Below are positions 1-9,119 of a stretch of DNA of 64,000 nt, piece by piece. The position numbers and the translations under genes are program-made. The stretch is from Gudongella sp046224405 (GTDB lineage: Bacteria > Bacillota > Clostridia > Tissierellales > Tissierellaceae). Every line of letters starts with the position of its first letter. Positions within the stretch are counted from its first letter, which is position 1. The notes under the pieces were generated by a model. It made no database searches and was not told the origin of the DNA. It saw only the letters and a list, made by a program, of their open reading frames with translations. The stretch covers positions 19,013 through 83,012 of the forward strand of contig NZ_JBJXRK010000008.1 of the NCBI RefSeq assembly GCF_046224405.1, written 5' to 3'.

Positions 1-447
1 AGCCTTCCCACATACTTCATCCGAGAACATCATCACCGGGGTGATCTTCTGAGCTTCTTTACTTTCCTTGTCATAAAGCAGCTGCCAGTTCAATCCATAC
101 CTGTCCTCTACCCATGCGTACAGTTCACTGAATGGATACTCTCCCAAGGGCATCCGCTCTTCTCCTCCTTCTGACAGCGCTTCCCAAACCTCTCCTAGCC
201 TCTCCTTGCTGCCAAATCTTACAAGCAAATTGATTGACGGATTAAAGCTGAAATAAGGTCCTGCGCTTATTGCCTCAAATTTAAGTCCTGCCAGCCTGAA
301 GCTGATGGCTTCAGTGTCCCCTGATGGAGTATCATTTATGACTACACTTCCCTCTATGCCCGAGTCTTCGAAAAGTCCTGTATAAAACTCCGCTGCCTCC
401 TTTGCCTCCTTGTCAAACCATAGATGTGGTACTATCTTTTGCATCAT
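1..447 (-). CDS. VOC-family (PhnB/3-demethylubiquinone methyltransferase-like) protein, 3' end outside window
   Basis: The reading frame is open from the ATG at 447 to the window edge, so at least 149 codons are present and the stop lies outside. The N terminus begins MMQKIVPHLWFDKEAKEAAE, then EFYTGLF and a later LGEYPFSEL/YAWVEDRYGLNWQL pattern, which is typical of the PhnB/glyoxalase-like VOC fold used by small bacterial proteins often annotated as 3-demethylubiquinone-9 3-methyltransferase-like. An AAGGAG site lies 5 nt before the first ATG and 8 nt before the second, so the start could be 447 or 444. The family is functionally heterogeneous; no substrate can be assigned. A perfect inverted repeat about 50 bp upstream (497-521) may be its operator. 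Confidence 0.75.
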   Translation of the reverse strand, partial: MMQKIVPHLWFDKEAKEAAEFYTGLFEDSGIEGSVVINDTPSGDTEAISFRLAGLKFEAISAGPYFSFNPSINLLVRFGSKERLGEVWEALSEGGEERMPLGEYPFSELYAWVEDRYGLNWQLLYDKESKEAQKITPVMMFSDEVCGKA

Positions 448-496
448 CACCACTCCTTAAAACTCTTTGACAACTTCCTGCACTTTGTTTTTACCC

Positions 497-521
497 GTAA
501 TTGATATGTCTTATCAATTAC
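497..521. promoter_or_regulatory. Perfect 10-bp inverted repeat upstream of the VOC gene, candidate operator
   Basis: GTAATTGATA at 497-506 and its exact reverse complement at 512-521 are separated by 5 nt. It lies about 50 bp upstream of the VOC start on the minus strand and has no U-run, so an operator is more likely than a terminator. No regulator can be named from the sequence. Confidence 0.4.
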
Positions 522-580
522 TTTTAATTAAGGTATGAGGTCGATATTCCTCTCTTTTAAATCTTTAAATTGTGAACTAA

Positions 581-608
581 AAAAGCAGAGGCGATCGCCT
601 CTGCTTTT
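581..608 (-). terminator. Rho-independent terminator of the V/A-ATPase operon
   Basis: A perfect 28-bp palindrome with AAAAGCAGAGGC as its left half overlaps the TAA stop of the D subunit (607-609). On the minus strand the hairpin is followed by a T-run (TTTTTTAG). It is likely to end the nine-gene operon. Confidence 0.85.
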
Positions 609-1248
609 AAGCTTCCTTGTTTATGATATCCTTTACCTTCATTATTCTGGTAATGGTACTTCGTTCATTCTCATCCAGCTTCATACGTATAAATCTGATT
701 GTTTCTTCAAGCTCAGGAATCGTCCGATACTCTAGTGCATTTACTCTACGTCTAGTCTTTTCAATCTCATCGGCCATCAGCTGACATGCCTTCTCAACCT
801 CTGCCAGTTCAAGCAGTTCAGGCATGATGGTATACAGCTTTGAAATTGCATCATCCAGCTCCCCGGATGTCTGTGAAAATCCGTAGGGGTATATGCTTCC
901 CTCATCTCCCTCAAGTTTTCTGATGAAATTCATCACAGGAACGTGAACACTCATTACGTTCTTCTTCTTGATGTCGACGCTGATGGTCTCCTTTGGAAAG
1001 GCTACTGCCTCCTGGAGAATTTCAGGGGACATCACAGCACTTGCAAGTAGAAATTCATTAAATGCATCCTTCAGATCCTGTTCAACCTGGGTACGAAGCT
1101 TCTTGTTCTGTTTTATAAGCTCAATAAACCTTCTCATAAGCTCATCCTGCTTATCCTTTAAAAGCTTGTGACCTCTTGTGGCTGTCTTAAGACGTGCCTT
1201 CAGTCGGGTGAGCTCCATACGAGTAGGGTTAACATTCAAAACAGCCAT
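607..1248 (-). CDS. ntpD: V/A-type ATP synthase subunit D (central stalk)
   Basis: This 213-residue protein is the central-stalk (rotor shaft) subunit D of a V/A-type ATPase. The start MAVLNVNPTRMELTRLKARL and the long charged helices at both ends, which form the coiled-coil shaft inside the A3B3 ring, match the family, as does the length of about 210. It is the last gene of the operon: its ATG directly follows the stop of the B subunit, and its own stop is embedded in the terminator palindrome. Central-stalk D couples catalysis in A/B to rotation of the K ring through F and C. Confidence 0.95.
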   Translation of the reverse strand: MAVLNVNPTRMELTRLKARLKTATRGHKLLKDKQDELMRRFIELIKQNKKLRTQVEQDLKDAFNEFLLASAVMSPEILQEAVAFPKETISVDIKKKNVMSVHVPVMNFIRKLEGDEGSIYPYGFSQTSGELDDAISKLYTIMPELLELAEVEKACQLMADEIEKTRRRVNALEYRTIPELEETIRFIRMKLDENERSTITRIMKVKDIINKEA

Positions 1249-2637
1249 CTACTCATCCCCTTCGTCTTCCAATGGAAGGTATTTGTCAAGATACTCCTGA
1301 CGAATTCTCTTAAGCTCCCCTCTTGGAATAATCTTCAGCAGTTCCCACCCAAGATCAAGGGTGTCTTCTATGCTTCTGTTGTTTTCATATCCTTGATTTA
1401 CATACTGGTTGTCAAAGGCCTCGGCAAACTTTGCAAAGGCTTTGTCTGCATCTGAAAGTGCCGACTCACCTAGTATGGTTGCAAGCTCCCTTGCCTCGAT
1501 ACCAGAGGTGTATGCAGCATATATCTGGTTCATTGTATCCGCATGGTCCTCTCTGGTCTTGTTATCCCCTATACCTTTGTCCTTAAGACGGGAAAGTGAA
1601 GGTACAACGTTTATCGGAGGCTCGATACCCTTTTTGTAAAGTGCACGGGATAGTATGATCTGTCCCTCGGTGATATACCCTGTAAGGTCTGGTATTGGGT
1701 GGGTTATATCGTCCTCAGGCATTGTAAGGATTGGAATCTGGGTTATTGAACCCTTTCTTCCCCTGATCCTACCCGCTCTCTCATATATTGTGGAAAGGTC
1801 GGTGTAAAGATATCCCGGATATCCTCTACGTCCTGGTACTTCCTTTCTGGCAGCTGATGTCTCACGAAGAGCCTCAGCATAGTTAGTCATGTCAGTAAGG
1901 ATAACAAGCACGTGCATATCCTTCTCATATGCAAGGTATTCTGCACAGGTAAGTGCCATCCTTGGTGTTGCGATCCTCTCGATAGCAGGGTCATTTGCAA
2001 GGTTTACAAATAGAACCGCCCTATCGATCGCACCTGTCTTTGTAAAGTCTTCAATAAAGAACTGTGCTTCCTCAAATGTTATACCCATGGCAGCAAACAC
2101 AACTGCAAAGTTCTCTCCTGTACCAAGAACCTGTGCCTGTCTTGCAATCTGCGCTGCAACCTCTCCATGAGGTAGTCCTGAACCGGAGAAGATCGGAAGC
2201 TTCTGCCCCCTTACAAGTGTATTCAGTCCATCTATACATGAAATCCCCGTCTGGATGAACTCCTCTGGGTAATCCCTTGATACTGGGTTTATTGGAACCC
2301 CGTTTATATCAACCTTTTTCTCCGGGATAATCTTAGGTCCGTCATCCTTTGGTCTTCCAAGACCATCGAATATACGCCCAATCATATCCTCGCTTACTCC
2401 AAGCTCAAGAGGCTTTCCTAGAAACTTCACCCTGGTTTTTCCAAGGTTGAACCCGGAGGATCCTTCGAAAAGCTGAACCATGGCCTTGTCGCCGTTTACC
2501 TCAAGAACTCTACCACGCCTTTTTTCGCCTGTGCCTAGCTCAATGTCCACAAGCTCCTCGTACTTGACACCCTCAACTCCATCAACTACCATCAAGGGTC
2601 CAACTACTTCTCTAACAGTGTTATACTCTTTACGCAT
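1249..2637 (-). CDS. ntpB: V/A-type ATP synthase subunit B (non-catalytic nucleotide-site subunit)
   Basis: This is the 462-residue regulatory/structural B subunit that alternates with A in the hexameric head. It begins MRKEYNTVREVVGPLMVVDG, the usual beta-barrel N terminus, and carries GRIFDGLGRPKD, QKLPIFSGSGLPH and RRGYPGYLYTDLST, all typical of B. It lacks a Walker A lysine loop, as expected. The start overlaps the end of ntpA by 8 nt; the AAGGAGG ribosome-binding site lies inside the last codons of ntpA, which indicates translational coupling and supports 1:1 synthesis of A and B. Confidence 0.97.
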   Translation of the reverse strand: MRKEYNTVREVVGPLMVVDGVEGVKYEELVDIELGTGEKRRGRVLEVNGDKAMVQLFEGSSGFNLGKTRVKFLGKPLELGVSEDMIGRIFDGLGRPKDDGPKIIPEKKVDINGVPINPVSRDYPEEFIQTGISCIDGLNTLVRGQKLPIFSGSGLPHGEVAAQIARQAQVLGTGENFAVVFAAMGITFEEAQFFIEDFTKTGAIDRAVLFVNLANDPAIERIATPRMALTCAEYLAYEKDMHVLVILTDMTNYAEALRETSAARKEVPGRRGYPGYLYTDLSTIYERAGRIRGRKGSITQIPILTMPEDDITHPIPDLTGYITEGQIILSRALYKKGIEPPINVVPSLSRLKDKGIGDNKTREDHADTMNQIYAAYTSGIEARELATILGESALSDADKAFAKFAEAFDNQYVNQGYENNRSIEDTLDLGWELLKIIPRGELKRIRQEYLDKYLPLEDEGDE

Positions 2638-4393
2638 CCAGGATACCTCCTTCCTCTATGAGTTTATTTATTGCCTGGGTAAGCTCAACGCCTATTTCAT
2701 CTATCTTATCTAGCTCTTCCTCTTCAATGTACTTGCTTCTGGCTATGTTTTCCCTTATTGGCATATGCTCTATGTCCTTAAGGTATACTCCCTTTTCCAA
2801 AGCCTTCATTCCAAGGTCATAGAACTGTAGTATAAGCTTTAGCATCTTGTTTTGCTTCTCCAACGAACAGAAGGTGTCGATGTCATGGAAGGCATTCTGC
2901 TGAAGGTAGTCCTCTCTAAGTGACTTGGTCGCTTCAAGCTTTAGCTGATCCTCCTCAGATAGTGAATCTCTACCAACAAGTCTAACTATCTCCTGAAGGG
3001 ATGATTCTTCCTGAAGAAGGTTCATTGCCTTTGCCCTGTTCCTTGCAAATTCAGGGTCTATGTTACCTGCCATCCACTGGTCCATCTTGGTCTGATATAG
3101 TGTGTAGGAGTTTAGCCAGTTGATTGCCGGGAAGTGTCTCTTGTATGAAAGTGCATGGTCAAGACCCCAGAACACCTTAACTATCCTTAGTGTTGCCTGC
3201 GATACAGGCTCGGAAATATCTCCTCCAGGAGGTGAAACGGCTCCGATGACTGTGATGGCTCCTTCTCTTTTGTCTCCTCCATTACATATTACCTTTCCTG
3301 CTCTCTCATAGAAGGCTGCAGCTCTTGATGCAAGGTATGCAGGGTATCCCTCATCACCAGGCATCTCCTCCAGACGTCCGGACATCTCTCTAAGAGCCTC
3401 TGCCCATCTTGATGTTGAGTCTGCCATTATGGCAACTGAATATCCCATGTCCCTGAAGTACTCAGCAATTGTAATTCCTGTATATATTGACGCCTCTCTG
3501 GCGGCAACAGGCATGTTTGAGGTGTTGGCAATAAGAACCGTCCTCTTCATCAGTGACTCCCCTGTTTTAGGGTCGATGATTTCGGGGAACTCCATCAGTA
3601 CGTCGGTCATCTCGTTTCCACGCTCACCACAGCCTACATAGACCACTATCTCAGTGTCAGCCCATTTTGCCAACTGGTGCTGAACAACAGTCTTACCTGA
3701 ACCGAATGGCCCTGGAATAGCTGCAGTTCCACCCTTGGCAACAGGGAAGAAGGTATCGATTACCCTTTGCCCAGTTAGAAGAGGTACATCCGGGTTAAGT
3801 TTCTTTGTAAAAGGTCTTCCCTTTCTTACTGGCCACTTCTGCATCATCTGAAGCTTTTTCTCTCCATCGAGGACACAGATGTCTTCCACAACTGTAAATG
3901 AGCCCTCCCTTATTTCAGTGACCTCTCCCGATACTCCAGGAGGGACCATTACCTTGTGCAAAATCAGAGTTGTCTCCTGTACTGTACCAATTATATCTCC
4001 GGATTCAACCTTATCCCCAACCTTTACAGCTGGTGTGAAGTCCCACTTCTTTTCCCTGTTAAGGTTGTCTACCTTTGTACCCCTGGTCATGAAGTCACCG
4101 GATTTTTCCCTGAACTCATTTAGAGGTCTCTGGATTCCATCAAACATGGCTTCCATCATTCCAGGGCCAAGCTCAACCGACAGTGGCTCTCCAGTGGTAT
4201 AAACCGGGTCCCCGGGACCAATTCCCGTGGTCTCTTCGTATACCTGTATTGAGGCTCTGTCGCCTCTCATCTCTATTATCTCACCGACAAGCTTGTAGTC
4301 GGATACTTGTACAACGTCGTATACATTCGCTTCATCCATCCCCTCGGCAACTACCAAGGGTCCAGATACTTTTACTATTTTCCCTACTTTCAA
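2630..4393 (-). CDS. ntpA: V/A-type ATP synthase subunit A (catalytic)
   Basis: This 587-residue protein is the catalytic subunit of the soluble head and hydrolyses or makes ATP. The Walker A loop GPFGSGKT is at residues 228-235, the catalytic glutamate region GCGERGNE near 255-261, and the family-specific non-homologous insert lies around 115-185. Length and domain order match E. hirae NtpA. It lies between subunit F and subunit B and overlaps ntpB by 8 nt. Nothing in it appears damaged. Confidence 0.98.
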   Translation of the reverse strand: MKVGKIVKVSGPLVVAEGMDEANVYDVVQVSDYKLVGEIIEMRGDRASIQVYEETTGIGPGDPVYTTGEPLSVELGPGMMEAMFDGIQRPLNEFREKSGDFMTRGTKVDNLNREKKWDFTPAVKVGDKVESGDIIGTVQETTLILHKVMVPPGVSGEVTEIREGSFTVVEDICVLDGEKKLQMMQKWPVRKGRPFTKKLNPDVPLLTGQRVIDTFFPVAKGGTAAIPGPFGSGKTVVQHQLAKWADTEIVVYVGCGERGNEMTDVLMEFPEIIDPKTGESLMKRTVLIANTSNMPVAAREASIYTGITIAEYFRDMGYSVAIMADSTSRWAEALREMSGRLEEMPGDEGYPAYLASRAAAFYERAGKVICNGGDKREGAITVIGAVSPPGGDISEPVSQATLRIVKVFWGLDHALSYKRHFPAINWLNSYTLYQTKMDQWMAGNIDPEFARNRAKAMNLLQEESSLQEIVRLVGRDSLSEEDQLKLEATKSLREDYLQQNAFHDIDTFCSLEKQNKMLKLILQFYDLGMKALEKGVYLKDIEHMPIRENIARSKYIEEEELDKIDEIGVELTQAINKLIEEGGILDA

Positions 4394-4409
4394 GATAAGC
4401 CCTCGCTTT

Positions 4410-4718
4410 CTATAAAATATTTGATCCTACGGCCTTTTCAACATTCTCGTTTATCCTGTCCATCCCTATATTCAGGGTCCCCTGGTTGCTAGGGATAAGA
4501 ATAACCGCAGGGATTATCTCTTTGTCATATCTATCCACAGTATCTGGTATCAAATTGGCAATCTGCTCTGTGATAAAGATAACGCCATAATTATTTTTGG
4601 CCATGGTATCCACTGTTTTTCTGGCTTCCTCTTCCTCCCATACGGTATACACATCTACACCTAGAGCCTTGAAGGCCAGAACGGAATCCTTGTCGCCAAT
4701 TACTCCCACTTTAAACAT
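4410..4718 (-). CDS. ntpG: V/A-type ATP synthase subunit F (NtpG)
   Basis: This protein of about 102 residues is the small Rossmann-like subunit F of the central stalk, named NtpG in Enterococcus. It begins MFKVGVIGDKDSVLAFKALG, the standard family opening, and contains the YGVIFITEQIA stretch that contacts the D shaft. I chose the ATG at 4718 because it gives the canonical N terminus. A GTG three codons upstream (4727) has a closer AAAGG site and is a possible alternative; in that case the gene would overlap ntpC by 17 nt. It precedes ntpA in the conserved E-C-F-A-B-D order. Confidence 0.93.
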   Translation of the reverse strand: MFKVGVIGDKDSVLAFKALGVDVYTVWEEEEARKTVDTMAKNNYGVIFITEQIANLIPDTVDRYDKEIIPAVILIPSNQGTLNIGMDRINENVEKAVGSNIL

Positions 4719-5712
4719 AAAGATCACGCAACCTTTCTCTTATGGCCTCCGGTGAAAGATTGTTCGTCTTAGAAACCATTATAATCCTTAATATCTTAAT
4801 TTCCATTTCCTTGGCCACCAGATATGAAAAGAGGGGCTCCGGTCCGAATGTAACGGATTTGGAATCCTTGTTCAGCTTGATCATGTAGTTGTCCATATAC
4901 TTTTCAAAAGCGGACAGTCTACCTGTCTCCTGATAAGCCTGGAGACCCTTAAGAAGCTCCTTGCTGATCCTGGCATGCCTGAACTTGTTCATCATTACAT
5001 CGATTGAATCGTTCATTGTGAGGAGTATGTCATCCCTTTCAATGTTCCCGTTGAAAAGAATCACTTCCCTGAAGAAGTTAAGGTCCTTGCCTTGCTTCTT
5101 GAGCCTGATTGCAGCAGATACATTTAAAAAATCGATGTAATCCTTGACATATGCCTTGAACAGGTCTATTCCAGTGCCTTCGGCTACTTTATATAGATGC
5201 TTGAAATAGTGTCTGTCTGCAAGTATGTCTATTCTCTGAGGATCCTCCTGCTGGTCATAGTCCTTAAGTATCTCTTCAATGGCCTCTTTGAACTGGAGGG
5301 GAATGTCCCTCATCTGCTCTGCATTGAACATCGCCTTCAACTTATTGAAATCAACCGTTCCCACCTGGATGTACAGGTCGGACAGGTCCTTCTGCATCAC
5401 GTGCTCCTTAAGCATAACCTTAAGGTTGTGGTAGTCGTACTTAAGGGCCATCAGATCCACAACCTCTTCCCGAGGTGAAATCTCTCTCATAAGATCGTAT
5501 ACCCTTTTCAGCTCATGGGACAAAATCTGTTCGTAATCCTCACCTTTCTCCACAGCTGATACTGCACCTGCATATTCTGTATCTCCAAGGGTTCTCAGTA
5601 CCTCTTCAAGATCCTTTGCATCGACCATCTTGTCAATGGTCAACTGGTCAAGGAGCTTGGTTTCAAGGACTCTGGTACGGGTTACCCCTTGGGTAAATTC
5701 CATTCTATCCAT
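4711..5712 (-). CDS. ntpC: V/A-type ATP synthase subunit C (rotor adaptor)
   Basis: This protein of about 333 residues is subunit C (AC39/VMA6 type), the funnel-shaped adaptor that seats the central stalk on the membrane K ring. Helix-rich features such as MREISPREEVVDLMALKYDY and the C-terminal IRERLRDLYV are typical. I chose the ATG at 5712 because a TAGGAG site sits 7 nt upstream; a TTG seven codons further upstream would overlap ntpE but has no good site. It lies 10 nt after ntpE and overlaps ntpG slightly. Confidence 0.93.
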   Translation of the reverse strand: MDRMEFTQGVTRTRVLETKLLDQLTIDKMVDAKDLEEVLRTLGDTEYAGAVSAVEKGEDYEQILSHELKRVYDLMREISPREEVVDLMALKYDYHNLKVMLKEHVMQKDLSDLYIQVGTVDFNKLKAMFNAEQMRDIPLQFKEAIEEILKDYDQQEDPQRIDILADRHYFKHLYKVAEGTGIDLFKAYVKDYIDFLNVSAAIRLKKQGKDLNFFREVILFNGNIERDDILLTMNDSIDVMMNKFRHARISKELLKGLQAYQETGRLSAFEKYMDNYMIKLNKDSKSVTFGPEPLFSYLVAKEMEIKILRIIMVSKTNNLSPEAIRERLRDLYV

Positions 5713-5722
5713 GAACTCACTC

Positions 5723-6280
5723 CTATTCTTCAAAGAGTTTCTGTGCTATCTCCCCTTCGAGGTCCTCCCTGATTTCATCCACCAGGGCATCAAACGTATA
5801 GTTGTAAACTATTTCTCCATCCTTAAGTATATATCCTGACTTTACAGATTCATCCTCCACAAGCTCCATCTCCTTGGAAAGCTCCTTAAGCTGGTCCATT
5901 TTACCGGTTGGTATTAGAAGTGTGGGCTTGCCATCTGTCTTGATCTTTTCAAAAGAAGATTTTACATAGTCCAGGTACTCATTCTTGTCAAGGTTTGACA
6001 GCTTATCCTTTGCCATCTGAAACACCTTGTCCATAACCTCCTGCTTTGCAGAAAGCTTTTCATCCCGAACCTTGAGCTCAGCGCTTGAGATCACTCTGCT
6101 CTTTAGCATTTGTGCCTCGGCTGCTGCTTTTTCAATGATCTTCTCCTTTCTCTCATTTGCTTCCTTTACCCTGTGGTTGATATGGCTTTTATTCTTCTTT
6201 TCAGCCTCTTCAACCATCTCACTTGCCTTGTTTTTGGCATCCTCAAGAATCTTTTGGGTAAGGTTATCTAAATTTGACAT
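5723..6280 (-). CDS. ntpE: V/A-type ATP synthase subunit E (peripheral stalk)
   Basis: This 185-residue protein has a long Lys/Glu/Ala-rich amphipathic helix over residues 1-90 and a globular alpha/beta C terminus, the architecture of peripheral-stalk subunit E. Together with the small NtpF/H-like subunit it forms the stator that holds the A3B3 head against rotation. An AAGGATG site precedes the ATG. It lies between ntpK and ntpC in canonical order. Confidence 0.93.
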   Translation of the reverse strand: MSNLDNLTQKILEDAKNKASEMVEEAEKKNKSHINHRVKEANERKEKIIEKAAAEAQMLKSRVISSAELKVRDEKLSAKQEVMDKVFQMAKDKLSNLDKNEYLDYVKSSFEKIKTDGKPTLLIPTGKMDQLKELSKEMELVEDESVKSGYILKDGEIVYNYTFDALVDEIREDLEGEIAQKLFEE

Positions 6281-6301
6281 AGCTTCACATCCTTACTTTT
6301 T

Positions 6302-6781
6302 CTAGAAACTTACAGCATTTACAAGAATTAGTGAGATTACAAATGCCAGCAGGGCATATGTCTCAACCATTACCGAGTAGATGATACCCTTTGTTGAATG
6401 CTCTTCGTTCTTGGCAAGAATTGAGATACCTGAAGCCGCAACCTTACCCTGAGCGATTGCTGATTGCCATCCAACAAAACCGATTGGCATACAAGCAGCC
6501 AATAGATACATACCATGAGCAAGGGTCATACCTGCATCAAGCTGTCCAAGAACCAAAAGTCCGATAACAAAACCGTAAAGACCCTGTGTACCTGGTAGAA
6601 GCTGAAGTACAAGCGAACGACCGAATTTCTCCGGCTCCTCGATTATCAAGCCGCTTGCTGCCTGTCCTACAATTCCAATCCCGATCGCTGAGCCTATCCC
6701 TGAAAGGAATACAGCCACCGCTATACCTAGTCCTGCGAAAAATACCCCACCATATGAAACAATAAATTCAGTAAATATCAT
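6302..6781 (-). CDS. ntpK: V/A-type ATP synthase subunit K (membrane rotor ring), sodium-site residues present
   Basis: This 159-residue proteolipid has four membrane helices arranged as two fused hairpins, the V-type size. The residues that bind Na+ in E. hirae NtpK (L61, T64, Q65, Q110, E139) are all present shifted by one: L62, T65 and Q66 in LLPGTQ, Q111 in IAQGKVAA and E140 in MVETYA. This identity is read directly; sodium translocation is an inference from it. An AGGAGG site precedes the ATG, and the gene sits between subunit I and subunit E. Confidence 0.96.
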   Translation of the reverse strand: MIFTEFIVSYGGVFFAGLGIAVAVFLSGIGSAIGIGIVGQAASGLIIEEPEKFGRSLVLQLLPGTQGLYGFVIGLLVLGQLDAGMTLAHGMYLLAACMPIGFVGWQSAIAQGKVAASGISILAKNEEHSTKGIIYSVMVETYALLAFVISLILVNAVSF

Positions 6782-6798
6782 TTACATTTCCTCCTAAC

Positions 6799-8745
6799 CT
6801 ATTTTAGATTGATATATTTTGGTTTGCTTCTAAACTCCTTGAACCTCTTTCCTCCACCTTCGTAGAATTTGCTGAAGAACTCAACGAAAATAAGTCTTAT
6901 GGCATGAACATAAGCTCCAAGGAGCGTCAGTCCAAGATTGAATGTCTGCCCGAAGATGAAGATTATAATGGCTCCGATAAATCCCAGCACTCCACTTCCT
7001 GCAACCATTCCTGCCATCATATTGACCGCACCGGCTATGAATCCGCCGGCAAGTCCCAGGGCCATAAGCCTTGAATAAGATACAAAGTCACCTACATAGC
7101 CTGATATTCCATACAGGGAGTAGATTCCTCCTCCTATCTTACCTACCATTCCTTCTGCATCCCTTCCACCTGTGAGAACAATTCCAGCCATTCCAGCTAT
7201 CATAACTATGAAGCTTATGGTTTTTACAATCTCAGGTAGGGTCATGACAATATTCAGAAGGTAAACTATCGCTCCGGTCAATGCAAGATACCAGAAGCCC
7301 ACATCAAAGAGAGCATCCTTGGTTTTTCCATTATGCACAAGGACGTAAGCCTTTATTCCCAGTGCAAAGTATATGTGGATCAAACCAAATATGATCGATA
7401 GTATCAGAAGGGAATTGTAATCCTCCGCGGGCTCAAACAATCCCGGCAAAGGTATTATCCCTCCAAATAGAGACCCGTAGAGGAATCCCCATATTATAAC
7501 TGAAAAGCTCAGATAATAGAAAAACCTTACGAAAAGCTTAGTGTTTTCCTTAAGATTGAAATTCTTAAGAACGTACATGGTTCCTATCAGCATAATAAGA
7601 CCGTATCCAACGTCGGCAGCCATCATGCCAAAGAAGGCAAGGTAAAATGGCGCCAAAAGAGGCGTAGGGTCCACTTCACTGTATTTGGGCAGTGCATACA
7701 TCCCAGTTAGGGACTCAAATGCCTTTGCAAATTTTGAATTCTTCAAAAGAATCGGAGTGTCATCACTTTCCCTCTCCGCTTCCTTCATTTCCATATAGTA
7801 GATATTATCAAGTCTATCTCTTACATTTCTCTCAAACTCCTCCGCCTTGTCTGAAGGTATGTAGCCTTTTATGACGTCGACGTTGTCTGTTGATACGAAA
7901 TTTTCAGCAGCAGCTGTCCTCAGCTTTTTGTTGCTAAGGTAGTCGTATACAAGCTCCAAACTGGATTTCTGAGAGGTCATTGATCTAAGTTCCTTTTCGA
8001 CCTCATCCATCTGGGAAGTCAGTTCCCCGATTCTTTCATCTATCTTTTCCATCTCCTGGGCGGGTTTTTCATCCCCATGGATTACAATTTTGGAAAAGCT
8101 CGTATTCCTAAGGCTGTCTATTGCCTTCTTTACTTCGTCTCCATAGGACATGGCCACAACGTACAAATTGTCCTTGTCCTCTTCCACGATTTCGTAATAG
8201 GTATTTTCGAAGCCTGTCATTTCCTCATCAAGTCTCTCCCTGAGCTTTTTAGGTACAGTACCTGTGAAGATCTCAGCTCTGTTTATCCCATTGATATCTG
8301 ATATTGGAAGATCTATTGATTTCCAGGGCTTAAGCTCCAACAGTCTTGCTCTTGCCTTTTCCTTCTCATGCTTAAGGGATTCCATCCTTCCCCAAAGCTC
8401 TTCAACCCCATCCAGGGCCTCTTTGTAATCAATGGACTGTGCCTGCTCTTCAAGCTCATCGAAGGTATAGGTGCCAACACCCTCCTTCATGGCTTTGATG
8501 CCAGTTGGTTTTTCGTGGAATTTCGACAATATCTTTATGGCGCTCCCTACTCTGTTGATGTCGTCATCGATTTCCATAATCCTTTCCGGCACTTTGACAT
8601 TTCTTAATCCCAATTCTGAAAGGGTTTCGTCTACACCAAGATTTGTGAAATGGACATATTCAAACTTCTGAAGCTCGTGGAGAAGATCTTCCTTGGATGA
8701 ATCGAAGGCAAATAAGCTGAATTCGTTCATCTTAACTATTGCCAT
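6799..8745 (-). CDS. ntpI: V/A-type ATP synthase subunit I (membrane stator, subunit a homologue)
   Basis: This 648-residue protein has a cytoplasmic N-terminal half rich in coiled coil (about residues 1-340) and a C-terminal half with roughly seven to eight membrane helices. That is the standard layout of subunit I/a, which forms the ion half-channels against the K ring. Features such as GMMAADVGYGLIM, SYSRLMALGLAGGFIAGAVN and the terminal FVEFFSKFYEGGGKRFKEF are characteristic; the arginine in SRLMALGLA is probably the conserved channel arginine. The start overlaps the end of the upstream small subunit by 14 nt. Confidence 0.96.
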   Translation of the reverse strand: MAIVKMNEFSLFAFDSSKEDLLHELQKFEYVHFTNLGVDETLSELGLRNVKVPERIMEIDDDINRVGSAIKILSKFHEKPTGIKAMKEGVGTYTFDELEEQAQSIDYKEALDGVEELWGRMESLKHEKEKARARLLELKPWKSIDLPISDINGINRAEIFTGTVPKKLRERLDEEMTGFENTYYEIVEEDKDNLYVVAMSYGDEVKKAIDSLRNTSFSKIVIHGDEKPAQEMEKIDERIGELTSQMDEVEKELRSMTSQKSSLELVYDYLSNKKLRTAAAENFVSTDNVDVIKGYIPSDKAEEFERNVRDRLDNIYYMEMKEAERESDDTPILLKNSKFAKAFESLTGMYALPKYSEVDPTPLLAPFYLAFFGMMAADVGYGLIMLIGTMYVLKNFNLKENTKLFVRFFYYLSFSVIIWGFLYGSLFGGIIPLPGLFEPAEDYNSLLILSIIFGLIHIYFALGIKAYVLVHNGKTKDALFDVGFWYLALTGAIVYLLNIVMTLPEIVKTISFIVMIAGMAGIVLTGGRDAEGMVGKIGGGIYSLYGISGYVGDFVSYSRLMALGLAGGFIAGAVNMMAGMVAGSGVLGFIGAIIIFIFGQTFNLGLTLLGAYVHAIRLIFVEFFSKFYEGGGKRFKEFRSKPKYINLK

Positions 8746-9058
8746 TACTGTTCACGATCCTCTCAATTATTATATTAGCCACCTTTTCCAGCTTCTCGCT
8801 TTCCATCCTCTTCAGTTTCTCAGCCTCTGCACTACCCTTTTCAAGAATCGGCTTTGCTTTGGCTTCCCCCTCTTCAACAGCAGCCTTCTTAAGGCTATCA
8901 GCCTCCAGGTTAGCTTCATCAAGAATCCTCTTAAACTCTTCCTCCGCTTTCTGGGATGATTCCTCAGTGGATTTTTTAACTTTGTTACTGGCTTCCTCTA
9001 GAATTTCCCTGGCCTTCTCCTCTGCTTTTTTTACAGCCAGTATAGCATCTGTTGCCAT
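8732..9058 (-). CDS. ntpF: V/A-type ATP synthase small peripheral-stalk subunit (NtpF/AhaH-like)
   Basis: This 108-residue protein is almost entirely a charged, Ala/Glu/Lys-rich helix, as in NtpF (subunit G/H), the partner of subunit E in the peripheral stalk. It is the first gene of the operon; its position before I-K-E-C-G-A-B-D reproduces the E. hirae ntpFIKECGABD order. Primary sequence in this family is poorly conserved, so the assignment rests on position, size and helix content. A GGGGGTG site precedes the ATG, and a promoter candidate lies at 9120-9148. Confidence 0.88.
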   Translation of the reverse strand: MATDAILAVKKAEEKAREILEEASNKVKKSTEESSQKAEEEFKRILDEANLEADSLKKAAVEEGEAKAKPILEKGSAEAEKLKRMESEKLEKVANIIIERIVNSNGNS

Positions 9059-9119
9059 CGCTTCACCCCCTACAATGTATATAGTTAAATAATCTTAAAT
9101 ACTACGACTATACTAACTA

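Noticed and set aside
581..608. GCGATCGC as a HIP1-type repeat
   Set aside because: It is only the centre of the operon terminator and occurs once here.
2889..4398. Several plus-strand frames across the ATPase genes
   Set aside because: They are all shadows of ntpA, ntpB and ntpK; none has a ribosome-binding site or protein-like composition.
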